A stretch of DNA of 64,000 nt. Source: Massilia rubra (GTDB lineage Bacteria; Pseudomonadota; Gammaproteobacteria; Burkholderiales; Burkholderiaceae_D). The stretch covers positions 62,001 to 126,000 of the forward strand of contig NZ_VUYU01000011.1 of the NCBI RefSeq assembly GCF_011682065.1, read 5' to 3'. The notes below the pieces were generated by a model, which did no database searches, was not told the origin of the DNA, and was given only the letters and a program-made list of their open reading frames with translations. The position numbers were made by a program, and so were the translations under genes. Below, in pieces: positions 9,153 through 17,489 of this stretch. Position 1 is the stretch's first letter; each line of letters begins with the position of its first letter.

Positions 9153-10940
9153 ATGAGTCAATTCGAATACCCGCGGCCCCAGCTCGTGCGCGAGCAATGG
9201 ATCAGCCTGAACGGCCTGTGGAAATTCATGTTCGACGACGAGCGGCGCTGCCGCATGCCCGATGGCGCAACCGAATGGACGCACCAGATCGAAGTGCCGT
9301 TCGCGCCCGAAGCGCGCGCCAGCGGCCTGGGCGACACCGGCTTTCATTCAATATGCTGGTACGAGCGCAGCTTCGAGCTGCAGCCGCACGCCGGCCGCAC
9401 CATCCTGCATTTCGGCGCGGTCGACTACCGCGCCCGGGTCTGGGTCAACCAGCACCTGGTGGCCGAGCACGAGGGCGGGCACACGCCGTTTTCGGCCGAC
9501 ATCAGCGGCACCCTCAAGGAGGAGGGCGCGCAGGTCGTGACCGTGTACGTCGAAGACGACCCGCACGACCTGGCCAAGCCGCGCGGCAAGCAGGACTGGC
9601 TGCTCGAAGCGCACTCGATCTGGTATCCGCGCACCACCGGCATCTGGCAGACGGTGTGGATCGAACGGGTGGCCTCGACCTACATCCAGAGCCTGCGCTG
9701 GACGCCGATTTTCGAGACCTACGAAATCGGCTGCGAAATCGTTGCCACCGGCGATATTTCCGAAGAACTGTTCGTTGAAGTCAAGATCTGGCATGGCGAG
9801 AACCTGCTGGCCGACGACCACTACAAGCTGCTCGGGCACGAGGCCAACCGCAAGATTTCCCTGTCCGACCCCGGGATCGACGATTCGCGCAACGAACTGC
9901 TGTGGAGCCCCGAGCGTCCCACCCTGCTCAATGCCGAAGTGACGCTGCACCATCGCGGCCAGGTGCTCGACGTGGTGCGTTCGTACACGGCGCTGCGTTC
10001 GGTGGCGATCAACCGCGACCGCTTCATGTTGAACGGGCGCGCCTACGCGCTGCGGCTGGTGCTCGACCAGGGTTACTGGCCCGAGTCGCTGCTGACGGCG
10101 CCGTCCGACGCGGCCCTGAAACGCGACGTCGAGCTGGCCAGGGAGATGGGCTTTAACGGCGTGCGCAAGCACCAGAAAATCGAAGACCCGCGCTATCTGT
10201 ACTGGGCCGACCGGCTCGGCCTGCTGGTGTGGGAAGAAATGCCCTCGGCCTACCGCTTCAGTCCCAAGGCCATCACGCGCATGGTGCGCGAATGGACCGA
10301 GGCGATCGAGCGCGACTACAGCCACCCGTGCATCATCGTCTGGGTCGCCTTCAATGAATCGTGGGGCGTGCCGAACCTGACCCTGACCCAGGCCCACCGC
10401 AACGCGGTCGAGGCCCTGTACCACCTCACCCGCACGCTCGACGCCACGCGCCCGGTGATCGGCAACGATGGCTGGGAGGCGTCGGCCACCGACATCCTCG
10501 GCATCCACGACTACGATTGCAATCCCGACCGGCTGGCGGCGCGCTACACCACCAGCGAGCCGACCCGCACCCTGTTCGACCAGCGCCGCCCGGGCGGACG
10601 TATCCTGACGCTGGACGGCTTTCCGCATCGCGGCCAGCCGATCGTGCTGACCGAGTTCGGCGGCGTGGCCTTCGACAAGCAGGGCGCCGGCGCGCACATC
10701 TGGGGCTATTCGCGCGCCCACACCGAAGAGAGCTTCCTCGCCCTGTACCGGCGCCTGCTGGCGGTGGTCAACACCACCACCATGTTCAGCGGCTTTTGCT
10801 ACACCCAGTTCAGCGACACCTTCCAGGAAGCGAACGGCCTGCTGTGCGCCGACCGCACGCCCAAGGTCCCGCTCGAACTGATCCGCGCCGCCACGCGCAA
10901 CGACCACGAGAAGGAGGATTGCTATCCCGGAATTGCCTGA
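9153..10940 (+). CDS. Glycoside hydrolase family 2 protein (beta-glucuronidase/galactosidase-like)
   Basis: 595 residues, no signal peptide, start preceded by GAGGAG. Domain order is a GH2 sugar-binding jelly roll (~1-190; [42 protein letters not shown]), an Ig-like domain (~190-290) and a TIM barrel (~290-590). The acid/base Glu402 lies in WVAFNESWG and the nucleophile is Glu501 in VLTEFGGVA, so the active site is intact. It cleaves a terminal beta-linked sugar; uronide versus galactoside cannot be told. The downstream glycosyltransferase/mutase fusion starts 94 bp later and may share a transcript, suggesting a joint role in a cell-associated glycan. Confidence 0.88.
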   Translation: MSQFEYPRPQLVREQWISLNGLWKFMFDDERRCRMPDGATEWTHQIEVPFAPEARASGLGDTGFHSICWYERSFELQPHAGRTILHFGAVDYRARVWVNQHLVAEHEGGHTPFSADISGTLKEEGAQVVTVYVEDDPHDLAKPRGKQDWLLEAHSIWYPRTTGIWQTVWIERVASTYIQSLRWTPIFETYEIGCEIVATGDISEELFVEVKIWHGENLLADDHYKLLGHEANRKISLSDPGIDDSRNELLWSPERPTLLNAEVTLHHRGQVLDVVRSYTALRSVAINRDRFMLNGRAYALRLVLDQGYWPESLLTAPSDAALKRDVELAREMGFNGVRKHQKIEDPRYLYWADRLGLLVWEEMPSAYRFSPKAITRMVREWTEAIERDYSHPCIIVWVAFNESWGVPNLTLTQAHRNAVEALYHLTRTLDATRPVIGNDGWEASATDILGIHDYDCNPDRLAARYTTSEPTRTLFDQRRPGGRILTLDGFPHRGQPIVLTEFGGVAFDKQGAGAHIWGYSRAHTEESFLALYRRLLAVVNTTTMFSGFCYTQFSDTFQEANGLLCADRTPKVPLELIRAATRNDHEKEDCYPGIA

Positions 10941-11034
10941 GCAGCCGCCTACCTCACCGGTGCGGGACCGCGCCGCCGGTCCGCAAGACACAACACCAGC
11001 CAACATACGCCCGCGACGGGCGAAAGGAGATTAC

Positions 11035-13716
11035 ATGTCGACCATCATCGTTTTTTGCCACTTGCGCTGGGACTCTGTCTACCAGCGGCCGCAGCAGTTG
11101 TTATCGCGGCTGGCGCACCATTTCCGCATCCTCTTCGTAGAGGAGCCCGTTCACGATGATGGCGACAGCTTCATGGAACAATCGCGCCCTGTCCCGAACG
11201 TGACCGTGTTGCGGCCGCACACGCCGGTACATGCGCCGGGCTTTCACGACGACCAGATCCGCCTGCTGCAACCGATGCTGGCCGGCCTGGCGCCGCCCGG
11301 CGAGCGGCCCATCGTGTGGTTCTATACGCCGATGGCCCTGCCGCTGCTGCAGGAACTGCACGCCAGCCTGGTGGTGTACGACTGCATGGACGAACTGGCT
11401 GCGTTCAAAAACCCGCCGCGCCAGCTCCTGCAGCGCGAAACCGCCTTGCTGAACCTGGCCGACCTGGTGTTTGCCGGCGGGCCGAGCCTGTACCAGGCCA
11501 AGCGCGAACGCCATCCGAACGCGCATTGCTTTCCCAGCAGCGTGGACGTGCGCCATTTCGAGCGCGCGCTCGAACGCGACCGCAATCATCCGCTCCAGGC
11601 CGGCATCGACACGCCGCGCCTGGGCTTTTATGGCGTGATTGACGAGCGCTTCGACGCACCCCTGATCGGCGCGCTGGCCGATGCGCATCCCGACTGGCAA
11701 CTGGTCATGGTGGGCCCGGTCATGAAAATCGACCCGGCCAGCCTGCCGCGGCTCCCCAACATCCACTACCTGGGGCAGCAATCGTACGAGGCGCTGCCCG
11801 GCCTGCTGGCCGGCTGGGATGTGTGCCTGCTGCCGTTCTTGCTGAACGAGGCGACGCGCTTCATCAGCCCGACCAAGGTGCTCGAATACATGGCCGCCGA
11901 ACTGCCGATCGTCAGCACCGCGATCGCCGACGTCGCCCGGCCGTACGGCCATGTGGTGGCGGTCGCGCACGACCCCGCCGACTTCATCGCGGCGTGCGAA
12001 GCGGCCCTGTCGATGACGCCCGAACGGCGCGCCGCCATGTGCGCCACCATGCGCGATATCGTGGCCGGCACCTCGTGGGACGTCACCGTCGATGCGATGC
12101 GCCGCCTGCTGGCCGAGACCGCGCCGGGACGCAGCACGGCGCGCTTTGGCGGCGCCGGCTATGCGGGTGCCGGCTATGCGGGCGCCGGCTATGCGGGCGC
12201 CGCCAATGCGGGCGCCGGCGCCACCGCCAGCGGCAGCGGCGCCACGGTCAACCCGCTGCGCTCGCAGACAGGCGCGCAGAACGTGCAGACCGTCATCGTC
12301 GGCGCCGGCCCGACCGGCTTGTCTGCCGCCTACCATCTGGGCGAGGGAGCGGTGCTGCTCGACAAGAACAGCAGTGTCGGCGGCTGGTGCCGCTCGATCC
12401 ACGACCAGGGCTTCACGTTCGACCATGCCGGGCACATCATGTTCTCGAACGATCCCTACGTGCTGTCGCTGTACGAGATGCTGCTCGGCCCCAACCTGCA
12501 CTGGCAGGATCGTGAAGCCTGGGTTTACAGCAAGCAGGTGTACACGCGCTACCCCTTCCAGGGCGCGCTGTATGGCTTGCCGCCCAAAGTGATCACCGAA
12601 TGCATCATCGGCGCGGTGGAAGCGCGCTTCGGCAGCATCGACGGGGCCGCGGCGGCGGCGGCGCCGTGCGCGGTCAGGCCGGTGGAAGACTGCTGCGCCG
12701 ATGGGACGGTCGAGCTCGCCAACGGCACGGCCAGCATCGCTCCGCGCAAGCGCGAAAGCCAGAATTTCGAAGAATTCATCTACAAGGTCTGGGGCCGCGG
12801 CATCGCCAAGCACTTTGCCATTCCCTACAACAAAAAGCTGTGGACGGTGCCGCTTTCCGAGATGGAAACTTCCTGGCTCGGGGGCAGGGTGCCGTTGCCG
12901 GACCTGGAAGACATCATCGAAGGCGCGCTGGAACCGGTCGCCAGGCCGATGGGGCCGAATGCCCGCTTCGGCTATCCGCTCTCGGGCGGCTTCCAGGCGC
13001 TGATGTCCGGTTTCCTGCCGCATATCAAGGGCAAGATCGAGATGAACGCCGAAGCGGCCCAGCTGCTGCCGCGCGAACACGTGCTGGTGATGGCCGACGG
13101 CAGCCGCTACCGTTACGACCACCTGATCAGCACCATGCCCTTGCCCGAATTGATCAAGCTGACCGGCAGCGAAGCGCCACCCGAGGTGCGGGCGGCGGCC
13201 GAGGGGTTGCGTCACCTGTCGGTCCGCTGCGTCAACCTCGGCGTGGCGCGCGAAAACATCACCGACAAGCACTGGGTCTACTATCCGGAAGACACGATTT
13301 TCCACCGCATTTTTGTGCAGGGGAACGCCAGCCCGCACTGCAATCCGCCCGGTGGGTTCGGGCTGACCTGCGAGATTTCGTATTCCCCCTGGAAGCCGTT
13401 GCCGCTCGACGGCCAGGCGCTGATCGAGCGCTGCATCGAGGACTGCGTCAAGGTCACCATGCTCAGGCCCGATGATCGCATCATCACCGCCAACCTGGTC
13501 GACATGCCGTACGCGTATGTCGTGTACGACCACGCGCGTGCGGCCAATGTGGCGCTGGTCAAGGCATGGCTGGCGCGTTACGACATCGTGCTGGCGGGGC
13601 GTTACAGCGAATGGGAGTACTACAATTCCGACCATGCCTTCATCGCCGGCAAGAAGGCGGCGGAAGCGGTGCTGCGCCAGCGCGCCGATGCGGCGCAGAA
13701 CGTCGGGTCGGAGTGA
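11035..13716 (+). CDS. Bifunctional glycosyltransferase / UDP-galactopyranose-mutase-like flavoprotein
   Basis: 893 residues. ATG 11035 is chosen because AAAGGAGA lies just upstream; an in-frame ATG at 10933 overlaps the GH2 gene and is rejected. Residues 1-~370 are a GT-B glycosyltransferase (IIVFCHLRWDSVYQRPQQLL, LGFYGVIDERFD, EATRFISPTKVLEYMA). A Gly/Ala/Tyr tandem-repeat linker (~373-392) follows. From ~418 there is an FAD-binding Rossmann domain (TVIVGAGPTGLSAAYHLG, GGWCRS) with DHAGHIMFSNDPYV and KKLWTVPLSEM, resembling UDP-galactopyranose mutase or protoporphyrinogen-oxidase-like amine oxidases. The two activities would act on the same nucleotide sugar or glycan. Fusion seen directly; substrate inferred. 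Confidence 0.8.
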   Translation: MSTIIVFCHLRWDSVYQRPQQLLSRLAHHFRILFVEEPVHDDGDSFMEQSRPVPNVTVLRPHTPVHAPGFHDDQIRLLQPMLAGLAPPGERPIVWFYTPMALPLLQELHASLVVYDCMDELAAFKNPPRQLLQRETALLNLADLVFAGGPSLYQAKRERHPNAHCFPSSVDVRHFERALERDRNHPLQAGIDTPRLGFYGVIDERFDAPLIGALADAHPDWQLVMVGPVMKIDPASLPRLPNIHYLGQQSYEALPGLLAGWDVCLLPFLLNEATRFISPTKVLEYMAAELPIVSTAIADVARPYGHVVAVAHDPADFIAACEAALSMTPERRAAMCATMRDIVAGTSWDVTVDAMRRLLAETAPGRSTARFGGAGYAGAGYAGAGYAGAANAGAGATASGSGATVNPLRSQTGAQNVQTVIVGAGPTGLSAAYHLGEGAVLLDKNSSVGGWCRSIHDQGFTFDHAGHIMFSNDPYVLSLYEMLLGPNLHWQDREAWVYSKQVYTRYPFQGALYGLPPKVITECIIGAVEARFGSIDGAAAAAAPCAVRPVEDCCADGTVELANGTASIAPRKRESQNFEEFIYKVWGRGIAKHFAIPYNKKLWTVPLSEMETSWLGGRVPLPDLEDIIEGALEPVARPMGPNARFGYPLSGGFQALMSGFLPHIKGKIEMNAEAAQLLPREHVLVMADGSRYRYDHLISTMPLPELIKLTGSEAPPEVRAAAEGLRHLSVRCVNLGVARENITDKHWVYYPEDTIFHRIFVQGNASPHCNPPGGFGLTCEISYSPWKPLPLDGQALIERCIEDCVKVTMLRPDDRIITANLVDMPYAYVVYDHARAANVALVKAWLARYDIVLAGRYSEWEYYNSDHAFIAGKKAAEAVLRQRADAAQNVGSE
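12151..12210 (+). repeat. In-frame 15 bp tandem repeat encoding the GAGYA linker
   Basis: Four consecutive 15 bp units (GGCGCCGGCTATGCG and close variants) encode GAGYA three times and then GAANA, between the two enzymatic halves of the fusion protein. A flexible, probably length-variable linker. Confidence 0.9.
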
Positions 13717-13856
13717 GCAAGCGTTGACAGCGCGTGCCGTCGTGCCTGCCATCGGCAGACACGGCGGTTCTGACCGTGGTCGTGGTAGCGAGCTGTCCTT
13801 CCCTTTCGCGACAAGCTCCACGTGGGAACGCAAGCCGGTTCCGCCTCACGGCGGCG

Positions 13857-13926
13857 CGGCGTGCGCCTTGCAAGGCACCCGCTTCTGTTCGCCAGAAACC
13901 CACCGTCATTTCTGCATGCTTACTTA
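13857..13926 (-). repeat. Half copy of the TAAGTAAG palindromic element
   Basis: Read on the minus strand from 13926, the sequence TAAGTAAG, CAGAAAT, GGCGAACAGAAGCGG, TGCCTTGCAAGGCGCACGCC matches the right-hand complete copy starting at 63718 over ~70 bases with scattered differences. The other half of the element is not recognisable further left. The outer end coincides with the stop codon of the lipoprotein gene. Confidence 0.8.
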
Positions 13927-14676
13927 GCGCTGGATCGCGCCCCCCGACATGCGCACGCGGTCGCCGGTGGCGAACGATGGCGCCGTTTCCTGTGTGACCA
14001 CCTGGGTCGCACCGTCGTCCATTTTCAGCGTGATGCGGTAGACGCGTTCGCCGCTCATGGTGCCGCCGCTGGTGCCCGTGCTGCCGGCGCTGCCGGTGGA
14101 GCCAACCGACCCTCCGGTTCCTGCAGTTCCGCTGGTCTGACGCGGTACCACTTCGATCTTGCTGACGGTACTGTTGGGCGTGCCTCCCGACGCGCCCGAC
14201 GGGCTCGTTCCACTGGCCATGCTGCCGCCCGACTGGGCGCTGCCGGTCGCAGTCGAACTACCCGCGCCCGCCATGGAACTATCCATGCCGGTGCCGGTGG
14301 CGCTGCCCGAACTACCCGAACCCGCCATGCTGCCGCTGCTTCCGGTCGACGTGGAACCGCCGCTGCCCGTGGTGCTTCCGGCCCCGGTCGACGTCGAGCC
14401 GCCCGTGCCCGCGCTGCTGCCCGTGCCGGTGCCCGCGATGCTGCCGCCGCCGGTGGCGTCGCCGGACTGGCCGCTGCCGCCCGTTCCGGCGCTACCGCTG
14501 GCGCCGCTTCCCGCCGCGCCGCCGCTGTCCGTCGTGCCGCTGCCTGTCGCCGAGGTGCTCGCCGAGGTGTCCCCGCTGGTCCCGCTGGCCGTGTCGCTGC
14601 CGTTCATGCCGGTGGAACTGCAGGCCGCCAGGGCCAGCAAGCCCGCCAGGAGCACGCTTTGTTCGATACGCTTCAT
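13924..14676 (-). CDS. Ser/Gly/Thr-rich low-complexity lipoprotein
   Basis: 250 residues; start at ATG 14676 behind AAGGAG. The signal peptide MKRIEQSVLLAGLLALAAC carries a lipobox (LAAC), so it is a lipoprotein with Cys19 as the acylated residue. Roughly residues 20-175 are almost only Ser, Gly, Thr and Ala (SGSSGSATGTG-like runs) and probably form an unstructured stalk. A short folded C-terminus follows (STVSKIEVVPRQ; ERVYRITLKMDDGATQVVTQETAPSFATGDRVRMSGGAIQ) that resembles the small SH3-like domain of outer-membrane lipoproteins in this group. Likely outer-membrane anchored. An FNR-type dyad lies upstream. Function unknown. Confidence 0.8.
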   Translation of the reverse strand: MKRIEQSVLLAGLLALAACSSTGMNGSDTASGTSGDTSASTSATGSGTTDSGGAAGSGASGSAGTGGSGQSGDATGGGSIAGTGTGSSAGTGGSTSTGAGSTTGSGGSTSTGSSGSMAGSGSSGSATGTGMDSSMAGAGSSTATGSAQSGGSMASGTSPSGASGGTPNSTVSKIEVVPRQTSGTAGTGGSVGSTGSAGSTGTSGGTMSGERVYRITLKMDDGATQVVTQETAPSFATGDRVRMSGGAIQR

Positions 14677-14782
14677 GATCAACTCCTTTGGTTGGTGTCT
14701 TCCTTGTGTGCGTGACAATGCCGCGTGCCACACCGGTAAGAGCCAACGATTCGACTAACGTTCCCATGCATTCATCTGCCTT

Positions 14783-14796
14783 TTGACACAGGTCAA
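14783..14796. promoter_or_regulatory. FNR/CRP-type dyad TTGAC-N4-GTCAA
   Basis: TTGACACAGGTCAA is a perfect five-base inverted repeat with four-base spacing, one base per arm away from the FNR/ANR consensus TTGAT-N4-ATCAA. It lies 107 bp upstream of the lipoprotein start (minus strand) and ~140 bp upstream of a small plus-strand frame. Suggests oxygen or cAMP-type control; position relative to a transcription start is unknown. Confidence 0.45.
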
Positions 14797-14935
14797 ACAA
14801 TGCGTAGATCGTCTTGATTTTTTCGGAAGGTACAGTGATAGCGCAAAGACAGCACTTCGCGCGCTTGATACAGCGCAAATACCCGCTGCTTTGAACGGGT
14901 AATAATTTTCCTACTGAAATTTTTGAGAGCGCGCC

Positions 14936-15220
14936 ATGCCTGCCACTTCACTTTCCAGCCTGATCGTCGAGCTGGTCGCTTCGATGGAGTCGAGCGTCGC
15001 CAGCCTGTGCGCGCATCATTACTCCGAACAGGCCGCGTGTCGCCTGGTGCGCGCGGCGCAATCGCACCAGCCTGGCGCTGGCGTTGGCGATACCGCGCCC
15101 GGCGCGCCAGCGCTAGCGGGAGCGCGTTTGCGGCAGAAATGCCCAGAGCAGGCCGGCGGTGACGAGCGCGGCGTTGCAATCGACCATCCAGTCGCCGATT
15201 GCGCCTGTGCGGTACGGTAA
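14936..15220 (+). CDS. Possible small protein of unknown function
   Basis: A 94-residue frame (MPATSLSSLIVELVASMESSV...) with GAGAG before the ATG. The first ~45 residues look protein-like (amphipathic, YSEQAACRLVRAAQ), but the last ~35 lie antisense over the 3' end of the vanZ-like gene and look like noise. It may be a real short gene that has lost its original end, or a chance frame. The rest of the 14677-14935 gap holds only the dyad at 14783. Confidence 0.25.
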   Translation: MPATSLSSLIVELVASMESSVASLCAHHYSEQAACRLVRAAQSHQPGAGVGDTAPGAPALAGARLRQKCPEQAGGDERGVAIDHPVADCACAVR

Positions 15221-15505
15221 AAAACTCTGCACCAGTTCGTCCAGCGCGCCCATGACCATCACGGTCAGCACCGATTTGATGGCGCGTTCGCGCGCACTGC
15301 CCAGGCTGCCGGTGAACAAGAGGAAGGTGATGATGCCGTAGGCCAGCGAGTGCAGCACAATGCCGGACGCCACGGTGCCAATCTCGGCGCGCGCACCGGG
15401 CAGGGAACCCATGACGAGAATGGCGGCGTAGATCGCCAGCGCGGTACGGTAGCGCAATTTGCGCAGGCGTTCATCAAGAACAAGCAGGGAAAGCAGGGCG
15501 GACAT
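15113..15505 (-). CDS. VanZ-like membrane protein
   Basis: About 130 residues from the preferred ATG 15505; an upstream in-frame ATG at 15559 would add 18 residues. Four predicted membrane helices (ALAIYAAILVMGSLPG, IVLHSLAYGIITFLLFTG, SVLTVMVMGALDELVQSFLPYR, MVDCNAALVTAGLLWAFL). The combination of HSLAYG, DELVQSFLPYRTG and GDWMVDCNAA is the VanZ-like family signature. Function in non-resistance settings is unknown. It is not next to any vancomycin-resistance gene. Confidence 0.8.
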   Translation of the reverse strand: MSALLSLLVLDERLRKLRYRTALAIYAAILVMGSLPGARAEIGTVASGIVLHSLAYGIITFLLFTGSLGSARERAIKSVLTVMVMGALDELVQSFLPYRTGAIGDWMVDCNAALVTAGLLWAFLPQTRSR

Positions 15506-15589
15506 GTCGGGGGGGGCGTGAGGGAAAACCGCCACCTTACCATGCCGGCCGTCGCGCATGCGCGACCGGCATGTTGTTTGCCCAGGGGA

Positions 15590-15916
15590 TCAGATGCTCA
15601 GTGCGGGCGCGCCATTGGGGTAGCGCGCGTCGAAACAGCCGTGGCATTCGGCGCAGAACAGATGGGCGACGCGGACGGCGCGCTGGCGCAGGACCAGCTT
15701 GAGGTGGGTATGGTTGCACTTCGGGCAAGTCTCCCGCACCGTGCCGAAAGTGATCAGTTCGACCGGGGCGTTATCGCTGTCGAGGTGGTCGACAACCGTG
15801 CTGGGATTGAGTTCGGTAAGGACGAGCGTGTCGTCCGGCGTATGGCGCTGGCGGCGGCTGGCGTTTGCCTGTTGATAAAGTGGCTCGGATAGTGCATCAA
15901 GGACATATTCGCTCAT
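15590..15916 (-). CDS. Small zinc-ribbon-like protein of unknown function
   Basis: 108 residues; ATG 15916 with GGAG nine bases upstream. The N-terminal half is polar. The C-terminal half has CPKCNHTHLKL and, ~25 residues on, CAECHGCFDARYPNG, a four-cysteine zinc-ribbon arrangement (CxxC...CxxC). Cytoplasmic. No homologous family name is recognised. It could be a DNA- or RNA-binding accessory protein. It ends ~85 bp from the vanZ-like start and is transcribed the same way. Confidence 0.65.
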   Translation of the reverse strand: MSEYVLDALSEPLYQQANASRRQRHTPDDTLVLTELNPSTVVDHLDSDNAPVELITFGTVRETCPKCNHTHLKLVLRQRAVRVAHLFCAECHGCFDARYPNGAPALSI

Positions 15917-16056
15917 TCTTATCGCTCCGCTTGGCTGGCCAATGGTTATGAAAAAAGCTCGAGGAACTTCATGATAGATGAATAAGCGCCAGCTTCAAGC
16001 CTTTGTGTCATCTTTTCGCCTGCCCTAGTCAAAGGAACAGGGAAAAGTGTTGCGCC

Positions 16057-16085
16057 AAAAAAAAGCCCGCTTGTGGGAGCGGGCT
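16057..16085 (-). terminator. Rho-independent terminator, minus strand
   Basis: The stem AGCCCGCT/AGCGGGCT (16064-16071 with 16078-16085) and six-base loop are followed on the minus strand by eight U residues (16064-16057). Confidence 0.85.
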
Positions 16086-16191
16086 AAACCCAAGATCGGG
16101 CCAAGAGATCGTCAATTCGGAGTGGTGTGCCGCCCTCCGGGTCGACACACCTGGCTGCCAGTCACGCATATCGGTTACGTGTACAGCAGAT
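16057..16191 (-). ncRNA. Candidate small RNA between two minus-strand terminators
   Basis: No credible reading frame exists between the terminators at 16307-16336 and 16057-16085. A minus-strand -10-like TATACT (16203-16198) would start an RNA near 16191 that ends at the strong terminator, giving ~135 nt. The body contains GGAGGGCGGCAC and could fold. The -35 is weak, and no known RNA family is recognised. Confidence 0.3.
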
Positions 16192-16306
16192 GAAGCAAGT
16201 ATAGGCAGGAAATGTTACCCACTTATGACACTGCGCAACAATGTGGGAAAGCGCCGAAAAGAATGTCCGCCGGCATGCGCCCTGGCCGCGCACTGCCGGC
16301 ACAGGC

Positions 16307-16336
16307 AAAAAAAAGCCCGCTGATGAAAGCGGGCTT
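16307..16336 (-). terminator. Rho-independent terminator, minus strand, downstream of ohr
   Basis: The stem AAGCCCGCT/AGCGGGCTT is followed on the minus strand by a run of eight U. It lies ~120 bp past the ohr stop codon and is nearly the same hairpin as at 16057-16085. The 16337-16457 stretch contains no gene. Confidence 0.85.
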
Positions 16337-16457
16337 AAACTATTTTCTTGGAGGAAGATAGTGGAGACAGGTGCAATTATGCGGTCCGGGCACTTATATG
16401 TCTAATTGCCATTTTGGATACCAGACATGCGCCTCACTTATATCTTCCCGGGTCGCC

Positions 16458-16880
16458 TCAAACGGTGACGCTCAGGTCGACGTCGATGTTGCCGCGTGTC
16501 GCGTTCGAGTACGGGCACACTTCATGCGCCTTGTTCACAGCCGCCTGGGCCGTCGCCAGGTCCATGCCGGGGGTCTTCACGACCAGCTTGATGGTCAGGC
16601 CGAAGCCGCCTTTGTCGTTCGGGCCCACGCCGACCGACGCGTCGATGCTGGTGTCGGCAGGAATCGGGGTCTTGAGGGCGCCGCTGACCAGTTTCAGGGC
16701 CGACAGGAAACACGCCGCGTAGCCGGCCGCAAACAGCTGCTCCGGATTGGTGCCATCGCCACCTGCGCCGCCCAGCGACGTCGGGGTCGACAGTTTGACG
16801 TCCAGGACTTTGTCATCGGAAACGGCGCGGCCATCGCGACCACCGGTTGCTGTTGCGTGTGCTGTGTAGAGAACTTGCAT
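16458..16880 (-). CDS. ohr: Organic hydroperoxide resistance protein (OsmC/Ohr family)
   Basis: 140 residues; ATG 16880 with AAGGAG six bases upstream. The family motif TSLGGAGGDGTNPEQLFAAGYAACFLSAL holds the peroxidatic Cys, and AHEVCPYSNATRGN holds the resolving Cys. VLYTAHATATGGRDGR at the start is typical Ohr. The enzyme is a lipoyl-dependent thiol peroxidase reducing organic (fatty acid) hydroperoxides in the cytoplasm. An OhrR-type operator overlaps its promoter and the ohrR-like gene lies just upstream, the classic arrangement. Confidence 0.95.
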   Translation of the reverse strand: MQVLYTAHATATGGRDGRAVSDDKVLDVKLSTPTSLGGAGGDGTNPEQLFAAGYAACFLSALKLVSGALKTPIPADTSIDASVGVGPNDKGGFGLTIKLVVKTPGMDLATAQAAVNKAHEVCPYSNATRGNIDVDLSVTV

Positions 16881-16928
16881 GGTGACTCCTTGCTTGGGTT
16901 GGGGCGGCAACGCTGTGCCGATGGAAGA

Positions 16929-16957
16929 ACTATAGCGAACAATTCAATTGTGTGCAA
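16929..16957 (-). promoter_or_regulatory. ohr promoter with OhrR operator
   Basis: On the minus strand TTGCAC (16957-16952), a 17 bp spacer and TATAGT (16934-16929) form a near-consensus sigma-70 promoter 50-77 bp upstream of ohr. The spacer contains the palindrome ACAATT-C-AATTGT (16939-16951), matching the known OhrR-binding sequence. Binding there would block RNA polymerase directly until organic peroxide oxidises OhrR. Confidence 0.75.
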
Positions 16958-17012
16958 TCAATTTGATGAAATTCTTTTCCGGCGCTGGCGGGGGCCGCCC
17001 CCCGCCGCCAAT

Positions 17013-17489
17013 TCAGTCGTGCTCTTCCATCGCCTTGAACAAGTCGTCGCGCACGCCCGACAGCTCCTTGCGCATGCGTCCCAGTGCGGCCAGTTCCTGC
17101 CCGCTGGCGCACAGCACCTGTTCCGGAATCGCTTCGGCCTGCGCGCGCAGCGCCTTGCCTTGCGCGGTCAGCACGATGCGCACCTGGCGCTCGTCATGCG
17201 GATCGCGGTTGCGCGAGAGCAAGCCGTTCGCTTCCAGGCGCTTGAGCAGCGGCGTGAGCGTGCCCGAATCGAGAAACAGGCGCGCCCCGATATCCTTGAC
17301 CAGGATTGCGTCCTGTTCCCAGAGCACCAGCATCACCAGGTATTGCGGGTAGGTCAGGCCGAGCCGGTCGAGCATCGGCTTGTAGGTCTTGGTCATCGCA
17401 TGCGAGGCCGAATACAGCGCGAAGCAAAACTGGTTTTCCAGCGCCAGCATGTTGATCCCCGCCGGCAGCGGCTGTTTGGTTTGGCTCAT
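17013..17489 (-). CDS. ohrR: MarR-family organic peroxide sensor OhrR
   Basis: 158 residues. Start at ATG 17489, overlapping the SDR stop codon by four bases (ATGA). The N-terminal [18 protein letters not shown] contains the reactive sensing cysteine at the position conserved in OhrR, and PYL-like [14 protein letters not shown] follows. The winged helix is [29 protein letters not shown] with wing [13 protein letters not shown]. Lacking further cysteines near the N-terminus; a second Cys at VLCASGQ in the C-terminal helix could form the 2-Cys type disulfide. Represses ohr through the operator at 16939-16951. Confidence 0.9.
   Translation of the reverse strand: MSQTKQPLPAGINMLALENQFCFALYSASHAMTKTYKPMLDRLGLTYPQYLVMLVLWEQDAILVKDIGARLFLDSGTLTPLLKRLEANGLLSRNRDPHDERQVRIVLTAQGKALRAQAEAIPEQVLCASGQELAALGRMRKELSGVRDDLFKAMEEHD

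Noticed and set aside
8957-9778. Plus frame (8957-9778) overlapping the GH2 start
   Set aside because: Arg/Ala-rich out-of-frame shadow; lacks a motif and overlaps the strongly supported GH2 gene.
11101-13833. Minus-strand 910-residue frame opposite the GT/mutase gene
   Set aside because: Antisense shadow with no recognisable domain; the plus frame has clear GT and FAD motifs and a strong ribosome site.
15917-16457. tRNA or tmRNA in the geneless stretch
   Set aside because: No cloverleaf, CCA or TPsiC-like GTTCGA motif was recognised between the two terminators.
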